Below are positions 1-9,111 of a DNA stretch of 43,986 nt, in pieces. The stretch comes from JBMOLL01 sp049325415 (lineage in GTDB: Bacteria; Bacteroidota; Bacteroidia; Bacteroidales; GCA-2748055). The stretch covers positions 1-43,986 of the forward strand of contig JBMOLL010000105.1 of NCBI GenBank assembly GCA_049325415.1, given 5' to 3'. Position 1 is the first letter of the stretch. Each line of letters starts with the position of its first letter. The notes beneath the pieces were generated by a model. It worked only from the letters and a program-made list of their open reading frames with translations. It did not search any database and had not been told where the DNA came from. The position numbers and the translations under genes were made by a program.

Positions 1-3
1 GAT

Positions 4-138
4 GAAGTGAGGGAGTGAGGAGTGAGAATGCAAAATGGAGAATGCAAAATGGAGAATGCAAAATGGAGAATGCAAAATGCAAAATGGAGAATGCAAAATG
101 CAAAATGGAGAATATAGAATGTTGAAGTGAGGAGTGAG
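4..138. repeat. Short tandem repeat block (GAATGCAAAATGGA units)
   Basis: A 14-bp unit, GAATGCAAAATGGA, is repeated with small variants (some copies carry an extra AATGC) across about 26-115. The block is bracketed by two copies of a GAAGTGAGGAGTGAG-like sequence at about 4-26 and 123-138. There is no credible coding frame. Units abut directly, so it is not a CRISPR array. From 139 to 396 I see only AT-rich sequence leading to the next gene, with no convincing promoter. Confidence 0.85.
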
Positions 139-396
139 GCAATCGGTACTGATATTTTTTTACCGGAAGCTTGTACATATTCTAAAATTTCATACATTTA
201 TTACAAAAATACAATCGATTGCACAGTTTGATTTGCACTGCAGAAAACCTTGCTGAAGTTCTTTTGAGATCAGGAAAAAATTAGCAGCAATGGGGATAAA
301 ACAAGTGCCTCAGAAATAAGCAGCCAGGCCATATGACTGTGCAATCGGGAAAAAAGCAGATTCTTTTTCATGAAATACAACTAAAACTAAACAAGA

Positions 397-3300
397 ATGA
401 AAACGCTTATTATTTCGATCCTGGCACTGGTACTGGGCTTCTCTCTCCTGTCAGCCCAGACTTCTGCCCCAAAGACTCATGATCCTGGTAGCAATACCTC
501 CAAATCCGCAGCACTGATCGATGTCTGGGATTTTGGCGCTGTCCAGCTCGACAACGCCATCTATAACAACCATCTCGATTCTGCTGCCATTAACTCCTGG
601 TACACCTATGATTATACAACGACTTTCCCAGGCGGAACCGGAAGAACCCTTCCTGCAACCTTCACCTCCGGAGTATTGACGTGGACGACCAATGGGACCA
701 ACGACCGTTTAAGGACCACCGACACACGACTCACCCGTTATGATGCAAACATTGCCAGCGTGCTGGACTATACCGGACGTATCTATGTGAATTCGGGCGC
801 CAATGTTGGCAGGTACCTGAGTCTGACGCTGAATGAAGACGACGAGGTAACGGTGGTTGAGAAAACCGATGCGGGTGGAAAAATTAATTTCTACTATGTG
901 GAAAATCCTGCGGCACAGACCGACGTGATCGAAGTCACCAGTAACCTGGACACCCTGCATTTCGTTGCAAAGGCTGCCGGGACCTACCGTCTGTTCGACA
1001 CCCAGGGCAAGCCAAGTTATTTCAGGATCTACCGTAAAGATGCCACCTATGTGAATGTTACGGGAAATATCGACCTGACGAATGCTGCTGGTCTTGCTGA
1101 TGGCTACGGGATCAGTTTCACAAACGAAGCCGGGAAGGTCTGGAATGCCGTCATTTCATCGGGAAGCTATTCGGTCACGGTTCCTGCCGGTTATAAATAC
1201 AACCTGGCACTTACCGATGCTTCGGGCTACATCATCAGCAGTGGCAAGGTCGCAGAGATCACCGAATCCACCACTACCCATGATATTGCCCTGCTGAAAG
1301 TCGATCTTTATACGGTCAGTGGGAAGATCATCGGGCTCAGTGCGGCCCAGATCAGCGGGATCACCCTGGTGTACACCCCCGACCCCGCAGCCGGCAAGAT
1401 TTACGTCCCGGAACCGGTAGCCTATCCCGCCGATTCAACCTACACCGTGATGCTTGAGCCTTCGTGCCAGTATACTGTTTCGGCAAGCGGTATCAATGAT
1501 TATTACATTACCGATAACACCCTGACCATCACAGGGAACGAGACCCATGATCTTACCTTTGCCACAAAACCCCTATATAACGTAAACATTTCTACAACGG
1601 GGCTCACCGTGGAAATGGAAGGGAAACTCAGCCTTACCTTCACCAACCTGAATGAAGAAGGCTATTCCTACAGTTTCCCCACCACCTCGGGGATTATGCT
1701 GAGGGATGGTGTATATGCGGTCACTTACAGCGGTCTGGATGATTACCCGGTCAGAATGGCCCTTACCTCCAACCTGGCCGTTAACGGAGGCGACGTTTCA
1801 AAAGCCCTGAGCTTTGTTCCTGTAACGGTGTGGTCTTTTGAAGATAAGGTCATCACCAACGCCACTCCTTCCTACAAGGGGCTCCTTTTTACAGGAAACA
1901 TTGCCAACGAGATTGCCAAGGGCCATCTTGTTGCCAAACCGGCTGCCACCGTACAGGTTCCCATGAACCCGGGTGAAAAGATGAAGGTCAGCTATTATTA
2001 CAGTGCCGCTTTTACCATTGAAGGAGGAAGCCTGATCAGCACCTCGAGCGGCAGCACCAATGTCGTGGAAAGTGTGGAATATGTGTATACCGGGGCAGAT
2101 GCCGGCTATGTAACCATTACCTTTTCGGCAGAAGCCTCAACCAGTTACATCACGGAGATCGAGGTCCTGAAAATTGTCAGCTATGCAGCCGACATTCATG
2201 TCGGGCCCGACAAGGAATACAAAACCGTCAACGAGGCACTGGATGCTATCAGCAGGATGGACCGCACTGCCGACCAGCGGGTTACCGTATGGATTGACCC
2301 GGGTAATTACGAAGAGATGCTGGTTATATCCCAGCCCAGCGTTACCCTGAAGAATGCGGCAGCCGAACCCAGTATTGAACTGCTGAACAAAGGTGCGGAT
2401 ATCGCCAGCGGAGCCGTAAGGATAACCGGCTATTACGGCCATGGGTATACCTATTACAGTATGGGAAGCAACCAGAAATGGAATCCGGAGATCCTTGCAG
2501 TCAATATCGAAAACGGTTATCCTTCCTACATTAATGCCGGTGCGGGAACGACCAACGGATCCTACTGGAATGCCACAGTTGTGGTTTCGGGGAGTGGTTT
2601 TGAAGCGGAAAACATCATTTTTGAGAACTCCTTTAACCAGTACATCTCCAGGAAAGAATCGGAGGATGTGGTTGTTGAATGGGAAGTAGGAGGAAAAGGC
2701 ACAAGACCCACCGATGAAGGGAACACCGCAGTTCAGACCCGAAGCTTTGTTGAAAGGGCTGCTGCACTTGCCATCGCCAATAATACCGATAAGGTGATCC
2801 TGAATAATTGCCGTATCGTGGGACGCCAGGATGCTTTCTATGGCGGAAGCGGCAGCAGGGTTGCCGTGATCGGAGGTGCCGTTATGGGAGCCGTCGATTA
2901 TATCTTTGGCGGAATGACCGTGGTATTTTACAAAACCGACCTGGTCATGAACACCAGCGATGAAAGCGTCGATGCAGCCTATCTGACAGCTGCACAGCAA
3001 ACCTCGGGACGTGGTTACCTGATGTACAAGTGCGTTGTAAAATCGACCGTCCCAGGCGTGGAAACAGCTTCCACCATGCTGGCCAAACCGGGCTATTTCG
3101 GTCGTCCGTGGCAGGCCAACACAAGCGAGGTTGTCTTCTTCCGCACCGTGGTGGAGACTTCCGGATATACGGGTTTTGAAGGAAATTCGCTCATCATGCC
3201 GGCAGGCTGGACGAACTCGCTGGGAGGGGAATCGCCTTTCATGTATGAATATGCCACTTTTGAACTCTCGGGAGAAGATAATCATGCCAGTCGAGCCGCA

Positions 3301-3924
3301 TGGGCCACCTACCTCACCTCTCCGAACCTGAACGACGGAACGGAAATCACCCCGTTCGCCTTTACGAAGGGTTCGGACGACTGGGATCCGATTGTATTGG
3401 ATGCAGATGATCTCAGTGTTTCGGCTTCCAGCCTGCAACTTGCAGCCGGCGCCGGCAGTACCGCTTCATTTGATATCAGTTCCAATGTGAAATGGTTTGC
3501 CGCAAGCGACGCCGAATGGCTGTCGTTAAGCGAGACCTCCGGTGAAGGTGACCAAAGTATTACGGTGACCGCTACGGAGAATACAGCCTATGAGCCAAGG
3601 ACGGCCACACTTACCGTATCCGGATACTGGGTTGACCAGCAGACCATTACCGTAAGCCAGGATGCCAGCACCATCGGGATTGAGCGTCTTGAGGACAGGC
3701 AGGTAAAACTCTACCCGAATCCGGCGGCAGAAGCTCTCACAGTTAGTGAGCTTCCTGAAGGCTCCGTCCTGTCGGTTTACAATGGCCGGGGAGAACTGAT
3801 GCTCACCCGGACCGCTTGCAGTAACAGCGAAACGATTGATCTCAGCACCTTCTCCAATGGAGTTTACCTGCTGAAGATCACCGGCAAGCAAACGGTTCTA
3901 AGCACTAAATTCGTTAAGAGATAA
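397..3924 (+). CDS. Secreted multidomain pectin methylesterase with BACON and T9SS sorting domains
   Basis: Probable pectinesterase (CE8) that removes methyl esters from homogalacturonan outside the cell. Residues 1-21 form a Sec signal peptide ending LLSAQ. Residues about 22-595 are beta-rich accessory modules, including regulatory-like beta-sandwich segments and two related stretches with WDF/WSF starts. The CE8 beta-helix spans about 598-990. Visible family motifs are GRQD (809-812), VDYIFGG (833-839, with the catalytic Asp at 834) and GRPW (902-905, Arg and Trp of the active site). The usual Gln before the A-[AV]-AL segment appears to be Arg here. A BACON domain lies at about 1005-1092. 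The last 80 residues are a type A T9SS sorting domain (KLYPNPA near its start, GVYLLKI, final KFVKR). At 1175 residues it is much longer than a bare esterase (about 320). It stands alone and is followed by a clear terminator. The CE8 assignment is strong; substrate is inferred. Confidence 0.9.
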   Translation: MKTLIISILALVLGFSLLSAQTSAPKTHDPGSNTSKSAALIDVWDFGAVQLDNAIYNNHLDSAAINSWYTYDYTTTFPGGTGRTLPATFTSGVLTWTTNGTNDRLRTTDTRLTRYDANIASVLDYTGRIYVNSGANVGRYLSLTLNEDDEVTVVEKTDAGGKINFYYVENPAAQTDVIEVTSNLDTLHFVAKAAGTYRLFDTQGKPSYFRIYRKDATYVNVTGNIDLTNAAGLADGYGISFTNEAGKVWNAVISSGSYSVTVPAGYKYNLALTDASGYIISSGKVAEITESTTTHDIALLKVDLYTVSGKIIGLSAAQISGITLVYTPDPAAGKIYVPEPVAYPADSTYTVMLEPSCQYTVSASGINDYYITDNTLTITGNETHDLTFATKPLYNVNISTTGLTVEMEGKLSLTFTNLNEEGYSYSFPTTSGIMLRDGVYAVTYSGLDDYPVRMALTSNLAVNGGDVSKALSFVPVTVWSFEDKVITNATPSYKGLLFTGNIANEIAKGHLVAKPAATVQVPMNPGEKMKVSYYYSAAFTIEGGSLISTSSGSTNVVESVEYVYTGADAGYVTITFSAEASTSYITEIEVLKIVSYAADIHVGPDKEYKTVNEALDAISRMDRTADQRVTVWIDPGNYEEMLVISQPSVTLKNAAAEPSIELLNKGADIASGAVRITGYYGHGYTYYSMGSNQKWNPEILAVNIENGYPSYINAGAGTTNGSYWNATVVVSGSGFEAENIIFENSFNQYISRKESEDVVVEWEVGGKGTRPTDEGNTAVQTRSFVERAAALAIANNTDKVILNNCRIVGRQDAFYGGSGSRVAVIGGAVMGAVDYIFGGMTVVFYKTDLVMNTSDESVDAAYLTAAQQTSGRGYLMYKCVVKSTVPGVETASTMLAKPGYFGRPWQANTSEVVFFRTVVETSGYTGFEGNSLIMPAGWTNSLGGESPFMYEYATFELSGEDNHASRAAWATYLTSPNLNDGTEITPFAFTKGSDDWDPIVLDADDLSVSASSLQLAAGAGSTASFDISSNVKWFAASDAEWLSLSETSGEGDQSITVTATENTAYEPRTATLTVSGYWVDQQTITVSQDASTIGIERLEDRQVKLYPNPAAEALTVSELPEGSVLSVYNGRGELMLTRTACSNSETIDLSTFSNGVYLLKITGKQTVLSTKFVKR

Positions 3925-3964
3925 AGCTGTGTTGAAGAAGTGTAAGTAGATTTTTTCTGATGGG

Positions 3965-3999
3965 ATGAGGCTGTCAAAAAAGGCAGCCTCATTTTTTTT
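3965..3999 (+). terminator. Rho-independent terminator of the pectinesterase gene
   Basis: A perfect 9-bp stem, ATGAGGCTG (3965-3973) with CAGCCTCAT (3984-3992), is followed directly by seven T residues. It lies 40 bp after the pectinesterase stop codon. No T-tract exists in the opposite direction, so it acts on the plus strand only. The T-tract runs into the stop codon of the convergent helicase gene. Confidence 0.88.
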
Positions 4000-5425
4000 A
4001 CTGTTGTTCCCCTGCCGGAATAAACTGCCGTGCAAAGTTAACCAGGTACAGTTTATCGGTCGCCCGGGTAAAGGCAGTGTAAAGCCACCGGAGATAATCG
4101 ATGTTCAGCATCTCATCCGTAAAATAGCCCTGATCCAGGAACACCGACTTCCATTGACCTCCCTGGGCCTTATGGCAGGTAACGGCATAGGCAAATTTCA
4201 CCTGCAGGGCATTGAACCAGGGATTTTCCTGGATCATCTTAGCCCTGTCCTTTTTATTGGTGAGTTCCGGATAATCTTCCAGAACTGAAGTATATAATTC
4301 GCGTTGTTTCTCATTACTGAGCGAAGGACCGTCAAAGTCCAGCACATCCAGGATCACCTTGGTTTCGAGGTGGATATCATCGTAATCGGGCAGTGTAACC
4401 TGGATATCGGCGAAGCGCAGTCCGTACAGTTCCCTGAAGCCCCTCACCTTCTCGATCCGCATGATGTCGCCATTGGCAATAAAATCGAGGCGTTTTTCCT
4501 CATCTTTCCAGAAGTAATTATTCTTCACGACCATCAGCAGATCGCCCTGTGAGATTTCCTCCTCCCTCCAGAGAATCTGTGACCTGATCCCGGCATTAAA
4601 CCGGTTGGCGCGTTTATTGGAACGGGTGACAATGATGGTCTCCTCCATACCGTAGTTGTCATAACTGTCGCTGATCGCCTCAATCAGTCCCGTGCCCGTG
4701 GTATGTACAAGGTCCGGATGACCGGTAGCCGTGATCAGGGGGATCTCCTCCTTCCTTTTGCTGATCAGGTCCCTGATCGCCGTGGCGTTCAGCAGGATCC
4801 CCGAACCGGCAGCCTGACGAATCACATCGGTAAGGGTGCATTCTCGGGCCGTGTAGCCCATACGGGCAAGGTAGGAAGGATTCAGGGCGGGGCTGACATC
4901 GAGCCCGACAGGTGGAAGCTGCGCCGTATCGCCAATCAGAACCAGATGGCAATTCCTGTCGTTGTGAACATAATCAAGCAGGTCGCGGAGCAGATCGCCG
5001 CTTCCGAACTGACTGTCGGGAGCAGCATTCCCGATCATGGAGGCTTCATCGACAATGAAAAAGGTATCTTTATGCAGGTTCCGGTCAGCTACAAATTCGC
5101 CGAGACCGTCGCTTCCGGTCTTTTGCCGGTAGATCTTCTTGTGGATGGTAAAGGCTGGCATCCCGCTGTACTGACTCAGAACCTTTGCCGCGCGTCCGGT
5201 CGGAGCAAGCAGAACGGAATGCTGGTGAAGTTCCTGCAGAGTCCTAACCAGTGCCCTTACCAGGGTCGTCTTTCCGGTCCCGGCATAACCCCTGATCAGC
5301 ATCAGTTCACCGGGCTCATGCCCGCTGATATATTCGGAAAGCACACCTATCAGTTCCTCCTGACTATCAGTAGGTTGATATTCAAGATGGAACCTCAGTC
5401 TTTCTGAAATGTAGTTTTTGAGCAT
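3998..5425 (-). CDS. RecD-like superfamily 1 DNA helicase (AAA_30 plus UvrD_C_2)
   Basis: ATP-dependent DNA helicase/exonuclease-like protein of 475 residues resembling RecD2 and viral Dda-type SF1B helicases. Walker A is GYAGTGKTT at 46-54. It is followed by motif Ia (LLAPTGRAAKVLS), the DEAS Walker B box (FIVDEASMI) and the LIGDTAQLPPVG motif III. The C-terminal UvrD_C_2 part contains TCHKAQGGQWKSV and LYTAFTRATDKLYLV (motifs V and VI). The long N-terminal OB/ID domains of full RecD2 are absent, so it is the compact form found widely in Bacteroidota. It starts at ATG 5425 and is convergent with the pectinesterase. A role in DNA repair or recombination follows from the family; no partner genes are adjacent. 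Confidence 0.88.
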   Translation of the reverse strand: MLKNYISERLRFHLEYQPTDSQEELIGVLSEYISGHEPGELMLIRGYAGTGKTTLVRALVRTLQELHQHSVLLAPTGRAAKVLSQYSGMPAFTIHKKIYRQKTGSDGLGEFVADRNLHKDTFFIVDEASMIGNAAPDSQFGSGDLLRDLLDYVHNDRNCHLVLIGDTAQLPPVGLDVSPALNPSYLARMGYTARECTLTDVIRQAAGSGILLNATAIRDLISKRKEEIPLITATGHPDLVHTTGTGLIEAISDSYDNYGMEETIIVTRSNKRANRFNAGIRSQILWREEEISQGDLLMVVKNNYFWKDEEKRLDFIANGDIMRIEKVRGFRELYGLRFADIQVTLPDYDDIHLETKVILDVLDFDGPSLSNEKQRELYTSVLEDYPELTNKKDRAKMIQENPWFNALQVKFAYAVTCHKAQGGQWKSVFLDQGYFTDEMLNIDYLRWLYTAFTRATDKLYLVNFARQFIPAGEQQ

Positions 5426-5472
5426 GGCGGGTAATAAAAGCGAAATTTAAAATATATTTTCTCTTTTTTCGT

Positions 5473-5480
5473 TATATTTG
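5473..5480 (+). promoter_or_regulatory. Bacteroidota -7 promoter element (TATATTTG)
   Basis: TATATTTG matches the Bacteroidota primary-sigma -7 consensus TAxxTTTG exactly and lies 28 bp before the ATG at 5509. No clear TTTG -33 box is present at 19-20 bp upstream, where the sequence is AT-rich. It likely starts the run of genes from 5509. Confidence 0.65.
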
Positions 5481-5508
5481 CACGCAAACACTAAAACCAT
5501 CACACCAA

Positions 5509-6144
5509 ATGAGAAGAGTAATCCAGGTTCTGCTTGTCGTTTCAATTTTCGTACTTGGCTACCTTATTATCGAAAGTATCATGAAACCCATCCGGTTTCA
5601 GAACGAAGTTAAGGTGCGTGAAAAAGCAACAGTGCAGCGCCTTATAAATATCCGCGAGGCTCAGAAAGCCTATAAGGATGTTTACAAAAAATATACGGGA
5701 AGTTTCGACACGCTGATCTATTTTCTCCGGAATGATTCATTTGCTGTAATCAAGGCTATCGGGGAGATCCCGGAAGACTGGCTCGACGAACTCGGTCTTG
5801 AAGAAGCCAAGCGGAAAGCACTGAAGGAAGGCGTGATCAGTCGTGAAACCACCATGATTCCGGTTATGGACAGCCTCTTTGGCCAAGGATTCCCGCTGGA
5901 TTCACTGCGCTATATTCCGTTTACCGAAGGTGCGAAATTTGAGTTGTCCGCATCGCAGATCACCACCAGTTCCAATCTTGTGGTTCAGGTTGTGGAAGCG
6001 TCGTGTCTTTACGACTCCTTGCTGTCTGACCTCGACCCGCAGCTTGTGGTGAATTACAACGATGAAAAACTGAAAATTGCCGGTTTCCCCGGTTTGAAAT
6101 TTGGTTCGCTCACCGAAGGAACACTGACCGGAAACTGGGAATAA
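5509..6144 (+). CDS. Conserved membrane-anchored protein of unknown function
   Basis: A 211-residue protein with one N-terminal hydrophobic helix (about residues 4-24, RRVIQVLLVVSIFVLGYLII) and no lipobox or obvious cleavage site. The remainder is probably periplasmic. A helical segment (about 30-60) is followed by mixed alpha/beta sequence. The arrangement, a hydrophobic N-terminal helix followed by a QKAYKDVYKKYTGSFDTL segment, recalls pilin-like fold proteins, but I cannot assign a family. I recall similar proteins as conserved in Bacteroidales. It has a good -7 promoter element upstream, and a DUF3822 gene begins 13 bp downstream, so the two are likely co-transcribed. Function unknown. 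Confidence 0.8.
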   Translation: MRRVIQVLLVVSIFVLGYLIIESIMKPIRFQNEVKVREKATVQRLINIREAQKAYKDVYKKYTGSFDTLIYFLRNDSFAVIKAIGEIPEDWLDELGLEEAKRKALKEGVISRETTMIPVMDSLFGQGFPLDSLRYIPFTEGAKFELSASQITTSSNLVVQVVEASCLYDSLLSDLDPQLVVNYNDEKLKIAGFPGLKFGSLTEGTLTGNWE

Positions 6145-6157
6145 TCTGTTCCTTATT

Positions 6158-6982
6158 ATGCAGAAAAACCGCATAATAGCGAATAACATCTCAGAAGAGG
6201 ATTTGCTCAATGGTCATATTTCCATCCGGTTCCTGCCGGATGGATTTTCTTTTTTACTGAGTAACTGTCAGCATTCACCTCTCCTGCTCTACCATTATAC
6301 CGGTACAGGTGGGGCATCAGCTGCCATCTGCCGCGACGAACTGGCCGGGTACGGGCTCCACAGCAAATTCAGGGGGGAGAGTACCATTTTAAGCGGATCC
6401 CTCTCCGCCACCCTTATTCCCGAAGCCTTATTCGATCCCGGACAGGCGGCGGAAATGCTCGATTTCACCAACCATACCCCTGCCAACGAGACAATCCTGG
6501 CCAAGAAGATCCAACATCGTCCCTGGTACCTGGTGTTTGCCATACATCCGGCAATCGAAAAACTGGCTTCCGAACTCGGTACCCGGCCCCGGATCCTGCA
6601 CTCTGCCGCTGCAATGATTTCCCTGGCCGACCAGATCCCCGCCTCTGACCACCAGCGCGGGTTTATACTGGCCGAGATTCAGCAGGACATCATGGAGGTA
6701 CTGATCATCAGGGATGACAACCTGTTGTTATCGAACCGCTTTTCGATCCGCAACAACGATGAGGCGATCTACCATCTTCTCAATACTGTCAGACAAACCG
6801 GCCTCGACCGCGAACAGGTCCCTGTTTATCTTGCCGGAGAAATTGCCGACCGCTCAGCTTTTGTGTCCCTGCTTCAGCGTTATGTCCGTAAAGTCAGGGA
6901 GGTTCCTTATACCCTGCAGGGGACCGATAAGGCTACCGTGCAGCAGTTCATGCTATTAACCGAAGCAAACAGGTGCGGATAA
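6158..6982 (+). CDS. DUF3822 family protein
   Basis: A 274-residue cytoplasmic protein matching the Bacteroidota-specific DUF3822 family (PF12864). Visible family-like segments are the central region around residues 120-165 (RPWYLVFAIHPAI, then RILHSAAAMISLADQ) and the GFILAEIQQDIMEVLIIRDDNLLLSNRFSI stretch, which reads like an ASKHA/PilM-type fold. The family has no established function. Its stop overlaps the GTG start of rsmD by 10 bp. Adjacency to rsmD is, to my knowledge, common in this phylum and suggests translational coupling rather than a shared reaction. Confidence 0.82.
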   Translation: MQKNRIIANNISEEDLLNGHISIRFLPDGFSFLLSNCQHSPLLLYHYTGTGGASAAICRDELAGYGLHSKFRGESTILSGSLSATLIPEALFDPGQAAEMLDFTNHTPANETILAKKIQHRPWYLVFAIHPAIEKLASELGTRPRILHSAAAMISLADQIPASDHQRGFILAEIQQDIMEVLIIRDDNLLLSNRFSIRNNDEAIYHLLNTVRQTGLDREQVPVYLAGEIADRSAFVSLLQRYVRKVREVPYTLQGTDKATVQQFMLLTEANRCG

Positions 6983-7515
6983 TCAGCGGAACATACCGGG
7001 GCCGGCAGATCTATCCTCCGCGTAACTTCAAAGCCCGTCCGACGACCGACTTTGCCAAGGAAAGCCTGTTCAATATCCTGAACAATCATTTTGATTTTGA
7101 AGGCATGGATATCCTGGACCTTTTTTCAGGAACCGGCAGTATCTCTTACGAGTTCGCCTCCCGTGGTGCCCGGAGTGTTTTCGCCGTGGAATCATCAAGC
7201 GATCATTTCCGTTTCATCCGGCAAACAGCCGGGCAGCTGGGTTTCGACCAGTTGAAGGTTATACGCGGAGATGTCTTTTCCTTCATCCGCAGGCCCTTTC
7301 AATCCTTCGACCTGATCTTCGCCGATCCGCCCTATGATCTGCCCGGGATCAGCACTCTGCCTGATGAGATCTTTAAAACGAACATCCTCCTGCCCGGAGG
7401 GTGGTTCATACTCGAGCATGGTTCCAGAATGTCGTTTACTGCCCATCCCCGTTTTTATCAGCACAGGGCCTACGGCAGTGTAAACTTTTCCATTTTTTTG
7501 CAGTCTGAGGAATAA
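6973..7515 (+). CDS. rsmD: 16S rRNA (guanine(966)-N(2))-methyltransferase RsmD
   Basis: A 180-residue Rossmann-fold methyltransferase of normal RsmD length, which methylates N2 of G966 in 16S rRNA during 30S assembly. The N-terminus (MRIISGTYRGRQIYPP) is the standard RsmD start and decides the GTG start codon at 6973. The SAM-binding loop is DLFSGTGSISYE (about residues 49-60), and the catalytic DPPYDLP motif follows at about 117-123. It overlaps the DUF3822 gene by 10 bp; a sigma factor gene follows 40 bp later. Confidence 0.93.
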   Translation: MRIISGTYRGRQIYPPRNFKARPTTDFAKESLFNILNNHFDFEGMDILDLFSGTGSISYEFASRGARSVFAVESSSDHFRFIRQTAGQLGFDQLKVIRGDVFSFIRRPFQSFDLIFADPPYDLPGISTLPDEIFKTNILLPGGWFILEHGSRMSFTAHPRFYQHRAYGSVNFSIFLQSEE

Positions 7516-7555
7516 ACGGGGAATAAAACCCCTTTCCATATCGTCTATAGTTCCA

Positions 7556-8119
7556 GTGATAAACAAAGATGAGGCAAGAACTCTTCCGGATGAAGAGTTG
7601 ATCAGGTATATTGCGAATGGCGAGGAAGGGTACTTTTCCATTCTGGTTGAGCGCTATCAGGAACTGGTAGCGGGGATTGTCATGGGAATGCTCGGACGCT
7701 GCCCTGAGGCTGAAGATCTTGGCCAGGAAATCTTTATCCGGCTGTACAGGGGCCTGCCCGGCTTCAGACAGCAGGCCAGTCTGAAAACCTACATCAGCAG
7801 GATTGCGATAAACATCTGTTATGATGAGCTTAGGCGACGTAAACATGGCCGGCACAGGAATGAGATTGTTGTGGAGGATAAGAATCTGCCCCAGGAAGCT
7901 GACCATCCGGAAGTCAGGGGCGATATTGGAAAAAGCATTGAGTTCGCACTGAACCAGCTTGAACCGGTACAGCGGAGTGTGGTGATCATGAGACTATCCG
8001 AGGGATTCAGTGTTAAAGAGACTGCATCGATCCTGGGTTTGCCGGAGGGAACTGTCCTCTCCAAGCTTTACCGGGCACAACTCAGGTTACGGGAAATATT
8101 AAAACGAGAACTTTACTGA
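7556..8119 (+). CDS. ECF-type RNA polymerase sigma factor
   Basis: A 187-residue sigma-70 family factor of the extracytoplasmic-function type. Region 2 spans about residues 20-90 (YFSILVERYQEL, the EAEDLGQEIFIRLYR helix, then the LKTYISRIAINICYDELRRRK DNA-melting segment). Region 4 spans about 135-185 (LEPVQRSVVIMRLSEGFS, followed by the HTH VKETASILGLPEGTVLSKLYRAQ). The start is GTG at 7556; no better ATG retains region 2. Its stop and the next ATG form TGACATG, a pattern repeated at the next junction, implying translational coupling. The following short membrane protein and CnrX-like protein make it the cytoplasmic end of a transmembrane signalling module, with the downstream TonB receptor as a plausible target. 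Confidence 0.92.
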   Translation: MINKDEARTLPDEELIRYIANGEEGYFSILVERYQELVAGIVMGMLGRCPEAEDLGQEIFIRLYRGLPGFRQQASLKTYISRIAINICYDELRRRKHGRHRNEIVVEDKNLPQEADHPEVRGDIGKSIEFALNQLEPVQRSVVIMRLSEGFSVKETASILGLPEGTVLSKLYRAQLRLREILKRELY

Positions 8120-8120
8120 C

Positions 8121-8537
8121 ATGAACCTTAGAAACCTACGTTTATTCGAAAAATCGCTGTCCGGGTCGCTCAGCCCCCGGGAGCAGCGGTACCTGGAGAA
8201 GCTAAGGAAAAACAATTCGGATACCGCCAGACAACTGGACGACTTCGGGGAAATCCGGCGAGCCATCAGTGGCACGCATTATCGTTTCTCTCCCGGATTT
8301 ACCGGCGAAGTAATGAGCGCCCTTGAAAAGGAACCGGCTCTTCCGGTCACCATCCTCTTCGCGGATATCTTTCAACGGGCCTTTCTCAGGGTCGCGATGG
8401 CCGGGGTTGGTCTGCTGCTGATCCTTGTTACACTGTTCTCCATCAACCGGCGCCAGCAGGAAAGCCCTTACCCGGCTGAGGTCGTCATGGCTTCCGAAAG
8501 CCTGCTCTTCGATTATTATTACTATGAAATGAACTGA
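8121..8537 (+). CDS. Single-pass membrane protein, candidate anti-sigma factor
   Basis: A 138-residue protein with a predicted cytoplasmic N-terminal part (1-85; charged, helical), one transmembrane segment at about 91-108 (VAMAGVGLLLILVTLFSI) and a short C-terminal tail that ends DYYYYEMN. The start follows the sigma factor stop by one base, and its own stop is one base before the next ATG. Position, topology and size fit an anti-sigma factor such as CnrY-type or RskA-like proteins, but no zinc-binding HxxxCxxC motif and no FecR domain is visible. The anti-sigma role is inferred from gene order, not from sequence. Confidence 0.72.
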   Translation: MNLRNLRLFEKSLSGSLSPREQRYLEKLRKNNSDTARQLDDFGEIRRAISGTHYRFSPGFTGEVMSALEKEPALPVTILFADIFQRAFLRVAMAGVGLLLILVTLFSINRRQQESPYPAEVVMASESLLFDYYYYEMN

Positions 8538-8538
8538 C

Positions 8539-9036
8539 ATGACAAAAAAAGCTTACCTGTTCCTGATTATCACCCTTATCATGGGCATCCTCATGGGTGT
8601 TATCCTGGATAATCTGCTGGATGCACGGCGTTTTAAAAAGATGTCGGAGAGAATGCATGAACCGATGGGGTTCACCGAAGGCCTGGGCCGGATGCTCGAC
8701 CTTTCAGAAGCCCAGCTCGACACCCTGAAGCCCCTGCTTGATCTTTATGCTGCGAAAAGTCTTCAGCACCGGGAAGAAGCACGGATCACCCACCAGGCAG
8801 AGATGGACAGCATGTTTATAAAAATGGTCCCCTACCTCACCGCGGAACAGACCCGACAGGTGGAAGAAATCATGAAGGAAGACGGACCCGATCGCCCCTT
8901 CATGCCCTGGTTCGGCAAACCACCGGTAAAAGGACAATTTTTCGGCGGCCCTCCTCCCGGAGATAAACGACCACCCAAAAAGATGAAACCGGGCGACCGG
9001 GAAAGGGGAAATAATCCGCCCCCGGACAGGTTCTAA
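8539..9036 (+). CDS. Periplasmic CnrX/CpxP/ZraP-like helical protein
   Basis: A 165-residue protein with an N-terminal signal-anchor (residues 5-25, YLFLIITLIMGILMGVILDNL) followed by an antiparallel helical hairpin typical of heavy-metal sensor (PF13801) or LTXXQ proteins. Family-like signatures are LDLSEAQLDTLKPLLD (53-68) and YLTAEQTRQVEEIM (99-112). His and Met residues (RMHEPM 39-43, QHREEARITHQAEMDSMF 76-93) could bind metal, but this is speculative. The tail from about 120 is rich in Pro, Gly and Lys and likely disordered. It is third in a tightly coupled sigma/membrane-protein/periplasmic-protein series that resembles the cnrYXH arrangement. Role as periplasmic sensor is inferred. Confidence 0.75.
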   Translation: MTKKAYLFLIITLIMGILMGVILDNLLDARRFKKMSERMHEPMGFTEGLGRMLDLSEAQLDTLKPLLDLYAAKSLQHREEARITHQAEMDSMFIKMVPYLTAEQTRQVEEIMKEDGPDRPFMPWFGKPPVKGQFFGGPPPGDKRPPKKMKPGDRERGNNPPPDRF

Positions 9037-9111
9037 GTTAGCAAAATAATAAGGCATTCCGAATACCCGTAAACACCCGGGCCGGTAGAGTATAACCCAT
9101 TCTCAAACAAG

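Noticed and set aside
26..115. Possible CRISPR array
   Set aside because: Units of 14 bp abut without variable spacers; no cas genes in the window.
2137..3438. A 433-codon minus-strand open frame opposite the pectinesterase domain
   Set aside because: Shadow of the well-supported CE8 domain; low-complexity product without recognisable motifs.
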